Source: Rossellomorea aquimaris
GTDB taxonomy: Bacteria > Bacillota > Bacilli > Bacillales > Bacillaceae_B
Direction: 5' to 3'
NCBI RefSeq assembly: GCF_020171925.1
Contig: NZ_JAIVAR010000002.1
Location: 124,001-188,000, forward strand
DNA: 64,000 nt
The notes under the pieces are model-generated. The model ran no database searches and had not been told where the DNA came from. It was given only the letters and a program-made list of their open reading frames with translations. The translations under genes and the position numbers were made by a program. Below, one piece after another: positions 51,148 through 60,445 of the stretch (positions are counted from its first letter, which is position 1; each line of letters starts with the position of its first letter).

Positions 51148-51444
51148 ATGAATATCCCTCATCAAAGTGTGATCAAGAGCATTGAACGAGAACTGGGTAA
51201 AGCGAAATCTGCGGAGAAATCCCAGCAGATTCGAGAACATATACATTCGATCAAAGTGTTGTGTGAAGTCCTCCTTGAAGAAAACAATGGAGGCGGGACG
51301 TTCACTGCACCCGTACAGACTCAGCAAATGGTGCCTTTCACCCCTCAGCAGCAACAGTCTGTAGAGAGGCCGGTGTCGGTCCAGAAGGAAGAACCGCTGG
51401 AAACGGATGATGGAGCGAATGGGGACTCGCTATTCGATTTTTGA
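51148..51444 (+). CDS. ywdI: YwdI-like protein
   Basis: 98 residues. A helical N-terminal domain (SVIKSIERELGKAKSAEKSQQIREHIHSIKVLCEVLL) is followed by a Q/P-rich linker and a short acidic end (DSLFDF). It matches the size and place of B. subtilis ywdI, function unknown. The ATG at 51148 has AAAGGAGG 7 bases upstream. Confidence 0.75.
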   Translation: MNIPHQSVIKSIERELGKAKSAEKSQQIREHIHSIKVLCEVLLEENNGGGTFTAPVQTQQMVPFTPQQQQSVERPVSVQKEEPLETDDGANGDSLFDF

Positions 51445-51498
51445 TGTGTCGGGTCCATTTGAAACAATAGACCGTTAGTAGAAGGGAGGGGGAGAGAG

Positions 51499-51870
51499 AT
51501 GAAGACATTCATCATCATAGGAGCGTTGAGTGCATTCTTGTCGGTTGGACTCGGCGCTTTCGGTGCACATGCACTTGAAGGCAAGATCGAGCAGAAGTAC
51601 ATAGACACATGGAACACAGCTGTTCTTTATCAGATGTTCCATGCGATCGGGATTCTGATCATCGGTGTGTTGATGGGGACGGTTTCCCCGACATCGTTAT
51701 TATCATGGTCGGGCTGGCTGATGCTGATCGGTACGATCCTGTTCTCGGGTAGCCTGTATGTGCTCAGCATCTCGGGCATTAAAATCCTGGGGGCCATCAC
51801 GCCACTTGGCGGCGTAAGCTTCCTCGCAGGCTGGGTGCTGCTCATCGTTTTCGCTGCGAAAACGATGTAA
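51499..51870 (+). CDS. ywdK: DUF423 membrane protein YwdK
   Basis: 123 residues with four hydrophobic helices. DUF423 signature: LSVGLGAFGAHALEGK, TWNTAVLYQMFHAIGIL and GAITPLGGVSFLAGW. The function is unknown. GGGAGGGGG precedes the ATG. Confidence 0.88.
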   Translation: MKTFIIIGALSAFLSVGLGAFGAHALEGKIEQKYIDTWNTAVLYQMFHAIGILIIGVLMGTVSPTSLLSWSGWLMLIGTILFSGSLYVLSISGIKILGAITPLGGVSFLAGWVLLIVFAAKTM

Positions 51871-51893
51871 TCGCCTGATACACAATGAACGAA

Positions 51894-51933
51894 GGCCCGT
51901 CCCTCACCGCTTTAAAGCGGTGAGGGACGGGCC
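51894..51933. repeat. REP-like palindrome, perfect 20-bp arms
   Basis: GGCCCGTCCCTCACCGCTTT and its exact reverse complement, 40 bp without a loop. It lies 23 bases after ywdK and between convergent genes, so it also serves as terminator. Confidence 0.85.
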
Positions 51934-51983
51934 TTTCATGTGAAAAAGTGTCCAAAATGATTTGAACACTTTAGGGTCGTTCT

Positions 51984-52445
51984 TTATCGTTGTGAGTAGT
52001 TGGTCAGTCCGCCTGCCCCGAATGGGTATTCGTACTCGATTTCTTCATCGAATGTGATGTAATCCAAGTAGATCATCGGGATGAGGTAGCGCGTTCCGTT
52101 CTCCGGATCACTCAGGATGAGGTGATCACGCCCGGCGGCTTCGATGATGCCCTTGAAGACTTTTGCATTCCATTTTGTATTGTTCTCGAATGTGGTGTAT
52201 ACAGTCGCGACCTTCCCTTTGTTCAGGCGCAGGATGTTCTCGATATAGGACTCTTCGATCGGGAGCATGCCCGGAACATTTTGCGTCGGTGCCTTTGCGT
52301 TCTGCTGCGCGGGAGGCGTTTGATAGTATTGAGGTTGCCCTTGCTGGGGCTGCCCCTGCACTCCGGTATTGTAAAATTGACGATACGGATCATACGCAGA
52401 TTGGTTATACCCTCCGTAATAAGGGTTGGATTGGTTATTCGACAA
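51984..52445 (-). CDS. gerQ: Spore coat protein GerQ
   Basis: 153 residues from a TTG at 52445 (AAGGAGG 8 bases ahead). N-terminal half is Q/P/Y-rich (PYYGGYNQSAYDPYRQFY), C-terminal half is the GerQ core (PIEESYIENILRLNKGKVATVY ... HLILSDPENGTRYLIPMIYLDYITFDEE). GerQ is crosslinked in the coat by transglutaminase and is needed to place CwlJ. It follows cwlJ in the same operon. Confidence 0.92.
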   Translation of the reverse strand: MSNNQSNPYYGGYNQSAYDPYRQFYNTGVQGQPQQGQPQYYQTPPAQQNAKAPTQNVPGMLPIEESYIENILRLNKGKVATVYTTFENNTKWNAKVFKGIIEAAGRDHLILSDPENGTRYLIPMIYLDYITFDEEIEYEYPFGAGGLTNYSQR

Positions 52446-52500
52446 GTGATTGACCTCCTTCATAATCATGAAAATACGAAACTAAAAAGCCTGATCTTCA

Positions 52501-52923
52501 TCAGTAGACACTTGGACAATCCGCCCTGGTCGGAACAAAGAAGCAGTGGGCTTTATAACGGCCGGAATTCGATTGATTGTACCATTGGCCAGGACATCCG
52601 CCCTCAGGCCTGAAAAACCACAATGAATATTCCGCCGGGTGGTATCTGCTGCCTTTGATTGTCTTTCTCGCAAGCGAGATATCCTTCTCCCTCGCACGTT
52701 GATAGAAATATCCCTTCTGGGTGGCTTCAAACCCACCGGGATTCTGGAACACCATTTTTTGCAGGGAGCTAATGTTCTTGAAATCAAGGCACTTCGCCCT
52801 TACACGGTTGACCCCGACATTTCCCACCATCAACATCCCAAGCTCACCATCACCCTCGGCTTCAGCCCTCATCAATCGAGCAAGGAGCTTCACTTCCTTC
52901 TCGTTATAAGGAATCACACCCAT
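52501..52923 (-). CDS. cwlJ: Cell wall hydrolase CwlJ
   Basis: 140 residues, hydrolase-2 (SleB-like) domain. Catalytic segment: LARLMRAEAEGDGELGMLMVGNVGVNRV (residues about 14-41). It degrades the cortex during spore germination, mainly in response to Ca-DPA, and depends on GerQ for location. A sigma-E-like promoter precedes it. AGGTGGGA precedes the ATG. Confidence 0.92.
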   Translation of the reverse strand: MGVIPYNEKEVKLLARLMRAEAEGDGELGMLMVGNVGVNRVRAKCLDFKNISSLQKMVFQNPGGFEATQKGYFYQRAREKDISLARKTIKGSRYHPAEYSLWFFRPEGGCPGQWYNQSNSGRYKAHCFFVPTRADCPSVY

Positions 52924-52967
52924 CTTCCCACCTCTATTCAGAAGATGCTTTATGTCTCACTATTCAA

Positions 52968-52996
52968 TGTCTATGTCTTTATGGGAAAAGATATTC
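52968..52996 (-). promoter_or_regulatory. Candidate sigma-E promoter of cwlJ-gerQ
   Basis: Minus strand GAATATC-14-CATAGACA, resembling the sigma-E consensus GHATATD-14-CATACAHT. Confidence 0.45.
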
Positions 52997-53047
52997 TTAT
53001 TTATTGGGAGGTTGTTTTTATTTGAGTGGGGGCCTTCCTCTAGCATG

Positions 53048-53084
53048 AAAAAAAGCACGGGATCCAGGATCCACGTGCTTTTTT
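53048..53084 (-). terminator. Terminator of hemQ
   Basis: Stem AAAGCACGGGATCC / GGATCCACGTGCTTT-like with U run on the minus strand. Confidence 0.85.
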
Positions 53085-53094
53085 AAAAATCGAA

Positions 53095-53838
53095 TTAGAC
53101 TTCAAGGAACTTCGCAATCTTGTCTTCTTCTAACAGATTCCCGACATAGAATGCACCGAACTCACCGTAACGAGCACTTACTTCATCAAAGCGCATCTCG
53201 TATACGAGCTTCTTGAATTGAAGGACGTCATCGGCAAATAGCGTCACGCCCCATTCGTAGTCATCGAATCCGACTGAACCGGTGATGATCTGCTTGACCT
53301 TGCCCGCGTATTGACGACCGATCATACCGTGGCTCTTCATCATTTCGCGACGATCTTCCATCGGGAGCATGTACCAGTTATCATTGCCTTGGCGGCGCTT
53401 GTCCATTGGATAGAAGCAGACGTGTTTCGCCTTTGGCAGAATCGGATAAATGCGCTCCTTCACATACGGATTGTCATACGGATCGCCTTCTGTCGGCATG
53501 TAGTTCCCAAGCTCGACGACGGACACGTATGAGAATGTCGGAATCGTGAATTCAGCAATCTTCAGCTTGTTGAATTCGTTCTCAAGCTCATTCAATTCCT
53601 CCATCGTCGGACGAAGGATCATCAGCATGAAATCCGCTTTCTGACCCACGATCGTGTAAAGGGCGTGGCTTCCTTCCTTCGCTTCCTGCGTACTGTTCAA
53701 CTTATCTAAGAAACGGTGATATTCACTGATCGCCGCGTCCCTCTCTTCAGCGGGCAGCATCTTCCATGACGTCCAATCCATCGCACGGAAATCATGCAGT
53801 GAGTACCAACCATCCAACGTTTGTGCTGGTTCTGGCAT
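53095..53838 (-). CDS. hemQ: Coproheme decarboxylase HemQ (YwfI)
   Basis: 247 residues, chlorite-dismutase-like family of Firmicutes. Heme-domain segments: [49 protein letters not shown] and [16 protein letters not shown] with the proximal His. It converts coproheme III to heme b with two decarboxylations. Start ATG at 53838 has GGAG 9 bases upstream. Divergent from pta, as in B. subtilis. Confidence 0.93.
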   Translation of the reverse strand: MPEPAQTLDGWYSLHDFRAMDWTSWKMLPAEERDAAISEYHRFLDKLNSTQEAKEGSHALYTIVGQKADFMLMILRPTMEELNELENEFNKLKIAEFTIPTFSYVSVVELGNYMPTEGDPYDNPYVKERIYPILPKAKHVCFYPMDKRRQGNDNWYMLPMEDRREMMKSHGMIGRQYAGKVKQIITGSVGFDDYEWGVTLFADDVLQFKKLVYEMRFDEVSARYGEFGAFYVGNLLEEDKIAKFLEV

Positions 53839-54223
53839 GTTCAATCACTCCTTAACATCTTTATCCACCTGGCTCATTTCATCATCGGTTATGTAAAAAA
53901 AGGATTTCATCCCAACAACGAAAATCACCTTCCGAATTTACTATATCATAGTTTGGACAAAGAGAAAGAATACGAAACCCAAATGTCGTTAAAATGGCAC
54001 AAATAAAGGATAGGAAGCGCTTTTACAGAACACACTAAAGAGGGCTTACATAGTGGAGTATCCCGATGCCAACCGGGGTAAGGAATTGATGAGAGGGAAA
54101 GAGGAATAGTTTGAAAACAAAGACTTTTAACTTGTAACCGATAACATTCTGCCTTTTCCTTGAATTCCTATATGAGTAGAGTATTCTAAGAATGGATATG
54201 TATAAATCAAGGAGGTTCCTCTA
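53839..54223. other. Divergent intergenic region between hemQ and pta
   Basis: 385 bases. It contains a cre-like site (54012-54026) and must hold both promoters. Nothing else is recognised. Confidence 0.6.
54012..54026. promoter_or_regulatory. Possible cre site for CcpA activation of pta
   Basis: AGGAAGCGCTTTTAC: GCGCTTTTAC half-site, two mismatches to the WTGNAANCGNWNNCW cre pattern. In B. subtilis pta is activated by CcpA through an upstream cre. Confidence 0.35.
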
Positions 54224-55195
54224 TTGAGTAACTTATTTACAACACTGACAGATAAAATCAAAGGCAAAGAATTGAAGATCGTCTTCCCTGAAGGCAAGGA
54301 TGAGCGCATCGTGCGCGCGGCATCACGCCTTGCAAGCGACGGCATTCTGACACCGATCATCGTCGGAAATACAGCAGAAGTCCAAGCGGTTGCAGACGAG
54401 TCAGGCGTCAAGCTTGACGGCTGTGAAGTGGTCGATCCCGCTGAATTCGACGGCATGGATGACCTTGTGAAGAGCTTCGTTGAACGCCGTAAAGGAAAAG
54501 CGACGGAAGAAGATGCGAAGAAGATCCTTCTAGACGGCAACTACTTCGGTACAATGCTTGTTTACACAGGACAAGCACACGGCCTTGTAAGTGGAGCGGC
54601 ACACTCAACGGCTGACACGGTCCGCCCAGCCCTTCAGATCATCAAGACAAAAGAAGGCGTAAGAAAGACATCCGGCGTATTCATCATGGTGCGTGGCGAT
54701 GAGAAGTATGTATTCGCTGACTGTGCGATCAACATCTCCCCTGACAGCCAGGACCTTGCCGAAATCGCGATCGAAAGTGCCAAAACGGCGGATATGTTCG
54801 ATATCGACCCTCGTGTCGCGATGCTCAGCTTCTCCACAAAAGGCTCAGCAAAATCAGCTGAAACCGAAAAAGTCGTCGAAGCCGTGAAGGTAGCGAAGGA
54901 CAAAGCACCTGAGCTCACAATCGACGGAGAATTCCAATTCGACGCAGCGTTCGTACCGTCCGTTGCCGAGAAAAAAGCACCTGGCGCAGACATCCAAGGA
55001 AACGCAAACGTATTCGTATTCCCAAGCCTCGAAGCAGGGAACATCGGCTACAAAATCGCTCAACGCCTCGGAAACTTCGAAGCAGTCGGCCCGATCCTTC
55101 AAGGATTGAACGCCCCTGTAAACGACCTTTCCCGCGGATGCAACGAGGAAGATGTATATAAACTAGCATTGATTACGGCTGCACAGGCGCTGTAA
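54224..55195 (+). CDS. pta: Phosphate acetyltransferase
   Basis: 323 residues. TTG start with AAGGAGG 8 bases ahead. Pta signature blocks: VFPEGKDERIVRAA, GLVSGAAHSTADTVRPAL, VFIMVRGDEKYVFADCAI, SFSTKGSAKS and PVNDLSRGCN. It interconverts acetyl-CoA and acetyl phosphate in overflow metabolism. Its neighbour lipL and hemQ give the same order as in B. subtilis. Confidence 0.95.
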   Translation: MSNLFTTLTDKIKGKELKIVFPEGKDERIVRAASRLASDGILTPIIVGNTAEVQAVADESGVKLDGCEVVDPAEFDGMDDLVKSFVERRKGKATEEDAKKILLDGNYFGTMLVYTGQAHGLVSGAAHSTADTVRPALQIIKTKEGVRKTSGVFIMVRGDEKYVFADCAINISPDSQDLAEIAIESAKTADMFDIDPRVAMLSFSTKGSAKSAETEKVVEAVKVAKDKAPELTIDGEFQFDAAFVPSVAEKKAPGADIQGNANVFVFPSLEAGNIGYKIAQRLGNFEAVGPILQGLNAPVNDLSRGCNEEDVYKLALITAAQAL

Positions 55196-55205
55196 GGAGT
55201 GTGGG

Positions 55206-55239
55206 AGCTGGACTTCTTTTGGGGAGTCCGGCTTTTTTT
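55206..55239 (+). terminator. Terminator of pta
   Basis: Stem AGCTGGACT / AGTCCGGCT, followed by seven T. Confidence 0.85.
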
Positions 55240-55273
55240 GTGGGGTATTGTTGCGGGGGTGTGGTTTGGGGTG

Positions 55274-55561
55274 TGTACCTGGTACAGTGGGGTGGTTTTG
55301 TACCAGGTACAATTGGGTGTTGGTGTACCAGGTACAAAAGGGGGATGGTGTACCTGGTACACGTAAGCGTTTTTGTACCAGGTACATCGTTGGAACGAGG
55401 GTGCCTGGCTCGATCGGGTGTTTTGAGCCTGGTTCAAAATGGGGAATCTGAGCCAGGCTCGTTTTGGCTTGGTTGAGCCAGGCTCAATGATTGCGCTCAG
55501 TGCCAGGCACAAATAGGGCTCATTGTGCCAGGCACAAAACCCCCATTCTGTACCTGGCACC
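55274..55561. repeat. Array of twelve 13-bp CCWGG palindromes at 25-bp pitch
   Basis: Palindrome centres are at 55280, 55305, 55330, 55355, 55380, 55406, 55430, 55455, 55480, 55505, 55530 and 55555: all steps are 25 except one 26/24 pair. Units 1-5 are TGTACCWGGTACA, units 6-9 have GAGCC/GGCTC-type arms, units 10-12 have GTGCC/GGCAC-type arms; all keep CCWGG in the centre. Spacers of about 12 nt are G-rich and not conserved. Arms change in step, so each unit stays palindromic (some hybrid units, 6, 7 and 12, excepted). Confidence 0.9.
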
Positions 55562-55662
55562 CACAACCCCGCCATCAACCAAATCCCCCCGCCAACCTTT
55601 TCCTCCCCCACACCAACTTATGATATAATAATCCCGCATGTTTTCAGTGAAGGAGAAACGGT

Positions 55663-56505
55663 ATGGATAAGGAAAAAGCATATGCACTGCTTCGTCAGGA
55701 AAAGTGGAGGGTGATCGATCAGTCGAGTCTCGGGCCGATGTTCGGTGCTCTGCAGTCTTTTGCGATGGATGATACGTTGTGTACGGCTGTGGGAGCGGGG
55801 GAGTCCGACCCGGCGGCGCGTTCATGGGTCCATCATCGGACGGTGGTGCTTGGGATACAGGATACGAAGCTGCCGTTTCTATCCGATGCGTTAGGCGTGT
55901 TGGAGGAAGCGGGTTATCAATATATTGTGCGGAACTCGGGTGGTCTCGCGGTTGTACTGGACGAAGGGGTCCTGAATCTCTCATTGGTGTTCCCTGATTC
56001 CGATAAGGGGATCGATATCAATCGCGGCTATGATGCGATGTGGCTTCTTGTCCGTGAGATGTTCAAGGACTTCGATGTCGAGATCGAGGCGAAGGAAATC
56101 ACGGAGTCGTATTGTCCAGGTAGTTATGATTTGAGTATCGGGGACCGGAAGTTTGCCGGGATCTCGCAGCGCCGGATCCGGAATGGCGTGGCGGTTCAGA
56201 TTTATCTGTGTGTGAACGGAAGCGGATCGGAACGGGCGGATTTGATCAGGACCTTTTATGACACGGGGCTCCGAGGGGAAGTGACGAAATTCACGTTCCC
56301 GAACATAAGGCCAGAAGTGATGGCTTCGCTTTCAGAGTTATTGGGAGTGGAATTGTCCGTTGCGGATGTCATGCTGAGGTTCCTGCAAGCGTTGAAATCG
56401 TCCAGCGGAGAGATTTATTCGAGCGCCCTTCAAGGCGGGGAGTATGCGATGTATGAGGCCTACTACCAAAGAGTCGTCGAGCGGAACGACAAAGTATTGA
56501 AATGA
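55663..56505 (+). CDS. lipL: Octanoyl-[GcvH]:protein N-octanoyltransferase LipL
   Basis: 280 residues, biotin/lipoyl attachment fold. Segments: [37 protein letters not shown] and [29 protein letters not shown]. LipL moves octanoyl from GcvH to the E2 subunits of 2-oxoacid dehydrogenases. It corresponds to B. subtilis ywfL next to pta. GAAGGAG precedes the ATG. Confidence 0.9.
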   Translation: MDKEKAYALLRQEKWRVIDQSSLGPMFGALQSFAMDDTLCTAVGAGESDPAARSWVHHRTVVLGIQDTKLPFLSDALGVLEEAGYQYIVRNSGGLAVVLDEGVLNLSLVFPDSDKGIDINRGYDAMWLLVREMFKDFDVEIEAKEITESYCPGSYDLSIGDRKFAGISQRRIRNGVAVQIYLCVNGSGSERADLIRTFYDTGLRGEVTKFTFPNIRPEVMASLSELLGVELSVADVMLRFLQALKSSSGEIYSSALQGGEYAMYEAYYQRVVERNDKVLK

Positions 56506-56614
56506 TGGGAAGATCCAGCGGCCAGCGGTCACTGGATCTTTTCTATTGGAAAAAAATGAAACTTTCACTCCTTGAAATCGTATGAATAGTTACGATTGAT
56601 TGGAGGAGAACAGC

Positions 56615-57319
56615 GTGTATTTAACGGTTGATTTAAAGGAAGCGGGCTATCGTAACGGGATGCCTGTATTGAAGGATATCGGATTCGCGGTCGGGCCTGG
56701 GGAACTTGTCGGGCTGATCGGGCCGAATGGTGCCGGGAAAAGCTCGACGGTGAAGGCGATACTCGGGGTCCTTCCGCATGTGGACGGCTCGGTCGACTTG
56801 AAGGACTATGCATACATACCGGAGCGGCCGATTTTCTATGACCGCCTGACTTTATGGGAGCATATCGACTTTCTCCAGTCCACACTCGAGGTGGATGAAG
56901 AGGAATTCAAATTGGAGGCGAAAAGGCTTCTGGATCTATTTCAGCTCTCGCAGCGGATCCATCATTATCCCGAGAATTTTTCGAAAGGGATGCAGCAGAA
57001 GGTGATGCTGATCCTGGCATTCCTGAAGAAGCCGGATCTGTATATCATCGACGAGCCGTTCATGGGACTCGATCCGAGTGCCACGAAGAAGCTTTTGCAG
57101 CTGATTGAAAAGGAAAAAGAGCGCGGGGCAGGCATCCTGATGTCGACTCATGTGCTCGATACGGCAGAGAAGATCTGTGACCGGTTTGTGCTCATTTCAA
57201 ATGGTCGCCTCGTCGTGCAGGGGAAATTGGACGAGGTCCAGGAAGACAGTGGATTGAAAGAGGGGTCGCTCTTCGATTGCTTTGATGTGCTGACGGAGCG
57301 TGAATACGATGCAGGCTAG
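56615..57319 (+). CDS. ABC ATPase, EcsA/YthP-like
   Basis: 234 residues from a GTG at 56615 (GGAGGAG 6 bases ahead). Walker A GPNGAGKSS, signature NFSKGMQQKV (variant of LSGGQ), Walker B LYIIDEPFMG and H-loop STHVLDTA. The partner is the next gene. EcsA-type transporters affect protein secretion and peptidase activity; the substrate is unknown. Confidence 0.85.
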   Translation: MYLTVDLKEAGYRNGMPVLKDIGFAVGPGELVGLIGPNGAGKSSTVKAILGVLPHVDGSVDLKDYAYIPERPIFYDRLTLWEHIDFLQSTLEVDEEEFKLEAKRLLDLFQLSQRIHHYPENFSKGMQQKVMLILAFLKKPDLYIIDEPFMGLDPSATKKLLQLIEKEKERGAGILMSTHVLDTAEKICDRFVLISNGRLVVQGKLDEVQEDSGLKEGSLFDCFDVLTEREYDAG

Positions 57320-58445
57320 CGGGTTGTTCATGCGGAGGCTTTTGGAAGAGTGGCGCTATCAATGGGGCGTGGTGAAATCCGTATTGGATTGGACGATTGT
57401 CGTATATCTCGTCATCCCGCTCGTGATTGCCGCTCCCTTCCTCTATGTGGATATGTGGCAATACAGTCAACTGTATTGGAATGCCGCGATCCCCTACCCG
57501 GTCCTGTTGGTGCTCATTCTGTCCCTGTCGGCTAGCGGGAACATCAGGACGTTTCTGAAAGAAGCAGATTTATTGTATCTGCTTCAGAAAAAAGAGATCC
57601 TCCACCCGTTCAAGAGATATGGGTTCCTTTACTCGGTTGCGGGTTCGGTGGCAGTCGCAGGGGTGGCCATCCTCGTCCTTCTACCACTTTTCAAAGGAAT
57701 CTATGGGTTGGCGGCGATGGAACTCTTTTCACTGCTGTTCTTGGTCGTAGCGTTTAGGCTCTTATTTTTCACGGTAAAAAAATTCACGTCCCGCGTGCTC
57801 GTGAAGTCGGTCATGTTCGTGTTTCTGGTACTCGCTTCGGTCAGCCTCGCTGCCACGGGCCCTATCGCCTCGGGACTGATCTCCCTGTGCGTGATCGGGT
57901 TCCTCATCCTTTTCCATCTTAAGCAGGTGACGAAAGCCAATCGGTGGTTCACGAAGGAATTGGAAATCGAACGCAGGGAGCGTGTCCGGTATATCAGGCT
58001 CATCTTGACGTACTCGATGGAGGTGGAGAAAAGCTCGTTCAACCAGCGTAATTCCCCGCTGCTGTTCTTCAAACACTCACAGAGGTTGTTCAAGAAGGGT
58101 CGGTCCAGGGAAGACGGTCTTCTGGACCTGCTCATGAAAGGGTTCTTGCGTGGAAGTTATATGAAACTATACATCCAGATGACGCTCGTCACCACTTCAG
58201 CGATCATCGTCTTCCCGGTGTGGGTGAAATGGCTAGTCTTCGTCGGTTTTGTCTTATTCTTACGTTCATGGTTGAAAAGTCTGTACGGAAAGATGCTGGA
58301 TGCCCCATTTTTTGCGGTGGTCCCGTATGATGAAGCGACGGCGGAATCAGTCTGGCCGCGTTTTAAGAGGATTCTTGTGGTCCCGGCCGTTGGTTTGACA
58401 GGGGTGTTGGTTGTGGTGCTGTCATTTGTGGTATGGGTCGGCTGA
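57309..58445 (+). CDS. EcsB-like ABC permease
   Basis: 378 residues, about 8-9 hydrophobic helices of the EcsB family. It starts at the ATG 57309, overlapping the ATPase stop by 11 bases, with GGAG upstream. A central basic cytoplasmic region (ELEIERRERVRYIRLI, SQRLFKKGRSREDG) separates two membrane halves. With the upstream ATPase it forms an exporter like B. subtilis YthPQ or EcsAB. Confidence 0.82.
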   Translation: MQASGLFMRRLLEEWRYQWGVVKSVLDWTIVVYLVIPLVIAAPFLYVDMWQYSQLYWNAAIPYPVLLVLILSLSASGNIRTFLKEADLLYLLQKKEILHPFKRYGFLYSVAGSVAVAGVAILVLLPLFKGIYGLAAMELFSLLFLVVAFRLLFFTVKKFTSRVLVKSVMFVFLVLASVSLAATGPIASGLISLCVIGFLILFHLKQVTKANRWFTKELEIERRERVRYIRLILTYSMEVEKSSFNQRNSPLLFFKHSQRLFKKGRSREDGLLDLLMKGFLRGSYMKLYIQMTLVTTSAIIVFPVWVKWLVFVGFVLFLRSWLKSLYGKMLDAPFFAVVPYDEATAESVWPRFKRILVVPAVGLTGVLVVVLSFVVWVG

Positions 58446-58490
58446 CGGAATCGGAGAATGGTAGAGTGTGAGTGACTTGCTGGAGGAAAT

Positions 58491-58533
58491 AAAAAAGCCA
58501 GTACACTCTTTTTTAAAAAAAGCATACTGGCTT
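58491..58533 (-). terminator. Terminator of rsfA
   Basis: Arms AAGCCAGTA / TACTGGCTT with a long A/T-rich loop and U run on the minus strand. Confidence 0.65.
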
Positions 58534-58593
58534 GGAAAAGGGGGATTTCCCTGTTGGGAACACTCATTGGTTTTTCATGGAGCGGTACACCGG

Positions 58594-59418
58594 TTATTCT
58601 GCGACCTTCTCCAAATTGCCATTGCGATCCATCTTGAACCGTGGCGCCTTCGCTTCGCTTTCTTCATCAAAGAGGACAAGCTTTCTCGCGCGGTTCATGA
58701 TCTGCATAAGGGTTTCATAGTCTTCCTGCATCGTGACGGAATTGCTTTCGAGCTCGGCTACTTTCTTTTCAAGCTCTTTGTTTTCTCTTCTAATCTCGGC
58801 GATTTCGTGCTTCAATCTCTGATTCTCGATTTTCACGATATCCGAGTTCATGCTGGTGCTTGCCATGTTTTGCAGGAAGGCAATCACTTTTTCGAGTGTG
58901 ACTTCACCGCGGAGGGCCGATGGGTTCACCATATGCTTCGTCGCCGGTGCTTGTGGTGCAACGAATTCCTCTGCTAGTTCCGTCATTTCTTCTACTTCAG
59001 GCTCGTCTTGGGCGGCCTGTTGCGTAAGCTGTTCGGTAGCTGGTACATAATCCTCGATCTGGTACTCCATTTCTTCCTCCGCCTCCGCCATTGATAGAGA
59101 CATAGCATCCAGCTCCTCCATGGAAGGGGTAGGTGGCTTATAGAGCAGCTTCTTCTTTCCACCCTGATCTTTACCGAGCAGGCGGTGGCGCTGCTTCCGC
59201 TGTTTCTTTGCCAGTTGAAGGGCTTTCTCATACTGGTGGCGGACCACTGCATTCCAGCGGAACCCGCATGCTGCCGATGTGCGATTCAATTTGTCCCCGA
59301 CTTCTTCAAACGCATTCAGCTGGGTACTTCCTTCGCGTACGTGCCGCAGGACGGTTTCGGCTAATAGCAGATCATTTTCATCCGTCCAAGCATCTTGTCT
59401 TGTTTTCATCATTACCAT
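58594..59418 (-). CDS. rsfA: Prespore-specific regulator RsfA
   Basis: 274 residues. N-terminal SANT/Myb-like DNA-binding domain ([47 protein letters not shown]) and a C-terminal leucine-zipper coiled coil ([28 protein letters not shown]). RsfA modulates sigma-F-dependent genes in the forespore of B. subtilis (ywfN). The middle is acidic and disordered. The start with AAGGGAG could be 59418 or the ATG 6 bases later. Confidence 0.88.
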   Translation of the reverse strand: MVMMKTRQDAWTDENDLLLAETVLRHVREGSTQLNAFEEVGDKLNRTSAACGFRWNAVVRHQYEKALQLAKKQRKQRHRLLGKDQGGKKKLLYKPPTPSMEELDAMSLSMAEAEEEMEYQIEDYVPATEQLTQQAAQDEPEVEEMTELAEEFVAPQAPATKHMVNPSALRGEVTLEKVIAFLQNMASTSMNSDIVKIENQRLKHEIAEIRRENKELEKKVAELESNSVTMQEDYETLMQIMNRARKLVLFDEESEAKAPRFKMDRNGNLEKVAE

Positions 59419-59861
59419 CTCAACTCCCTTGATTTCTTGAAATTGGCTCGTTGATAAAAGGATGGTCAGTTTTATAGATTTTTATACGAATATGCTAAAA
59501 AAATTTTGAAGTTGGTAGTTTCGTTGCAGGGAAGTATGTCTTTTTGTTCTTTTGTAATAAAAAAAATGAATACTGTTCATCAAGGACAGTAACTAACATA
59601 GGTATTTACTGATTCCAGCGTTTGATTGGAGTGCAAGACGAAGACTCCTGCGGGAAAAGTAGCTTATGTGAGACCCCGGAGGCTCACGGGCTACCCGCGG
59701 AAAGCGAAGTCTTGCACGGAAATCAATAGCGGCGTTCAAAGGGTAATCACCACAACCTGGAAACCACACTCTCTTGCAAATCCTTGCAGAAAACTGTATT
59801 CTATAAAGCGATGTTTGATTAGAATGAAATGATTTCAATAGATAGAAAGGGTTGTCGACAG
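59419..59861. other. Intergenic region with dispersed repeat element
   Basis: It contains the 118-bp Bacillus-type repeat (59615-59732). The rest is AT-rich with no recognised gene. Confidence 0.65.
59615..59732. repeat. Dispersed Bacillus intergenic repeat with nested inverted arms
   Basis: Nested arms: GTGCAAGAC (59631) with GTCTTGCAC (59709), CTGCGGG with CCCGCGG, and GTGAG/CTCAC around GACCCCGGAGG. This is the well-known GACTCCTGCGGGAAAAG...AGTCTTGCACGG element scattered in Bacillaceae genomes. It would fold into a long stem-loop RNA. Confidence 0.85.
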
Positions 59862-60086
59862 ATGGCAAACGAATTCAGGGTTTGCGATGATTGTCAGGCC
59901 GTTAATTTAAAGACCTTGATCCCGAAATTAAAGGACATGGACCCGGACGCACCGATCGATGTTGCGTGCCAATCCTACTGCGGTCCAGGACGGAAAAAGA
60001 CATTCGCGTTTGTCAATAATCGTCCGGTAGCGGCGTTGACGGAAGAAGAACTCATGGAAAAAATCGCGAAAAAAATAAAAAAATAA
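59862..60086 (+). CDS. DUF1450 family small protein
   Basis: 74 residues with CDDCQ (residues 8-12) and CQSYCGPG (about 35-42), the DUF1450 pattern of conserved cysteines, followed by [14 protein letters not shown]. The fold resembles a thioredoxin-like or iron-sulfur-related small protein; the function is unknown. The ATG at 59862 has AAAGGG upstream. Confidence 0.82.
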   Translation: MANEFRVCDDCQAVNLKTLIPKLKDMDPDAPIDVACQSYCGPGRKKTFAFVNNRPVAALTEEELMEKIAKKIKK

Positions 60087-60445
60087 GCACACTCAATCCA
60101 AACTTCCGACTAGGGAGTTTTTTCTTTTTGAAGGTACGTCCCTCATCGCGTTAAACCGCTAAAGGTACGTCCCTCGGTGCTTTAACGCGGTGAGGGATGT
60201 GCGTTTTGGATGGGTTTAGTTTCCTGGTTTGGAGGAAAGTATTTAAGGGATGGAGAAGTAGTAGGGTGAGGATGTAAAGTTTTTGTCAAGATGGTGTAAA
60301 TGGAAGAAATTTTTTTAGGTTGATGGAGTGCCCGGTATGATTTGTTTGGGGGACAATATGCTATTTTTTTCGACAAATTTCGAGATGATGGCCGGGTACA
60401 AAGTCGCTATAATAGAAATATGCTAGTTTAGGAAGAGGGTAAAAG
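60087..60445. other. Intergenic region with REP-like copies
   Basis: It holds a half copy and a full copy of the REP-like palindrome, then an AT-rich stretch with the ywfO promoter (not placed). Confidence 0.55.
60130..60203. repeat. REP-like palindrome, half copy plus full copy
   Basis: GAAGGTACGTCCCTCATCGCG (half, 60130-60150) is followed by AAGGTACGTCCCTCGGTGC-TTTAAC-GCGGTGAGGGATGTGCG (60162-60203), a diverged full copy with several mismatches. Confidence 0.75.

Larger units (their letters stand above)
55196..55662. other. Gene-free region with 25-bp palindrome array
   Basis: It holds the pta terminator and the 12-unit array. Open frames across it (both strands) come from the repeat. Confidence 0.7.

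Noticed and set aside
55274-55561. CRISPR array
   Set aside because: Repeats are 13-bp palindromes with 12-nt spacers, arms vary between units and no cas genes are present.
55099-55611. Open frame of 170 residues on the minus strand and others on the plus strand across the palindrome array
   Set aside because: They arise because the repeat has few stops; they repeat V-P-G-T/Y-L-V-Q motifs in several frames, have no ribosome site and overlap pta.
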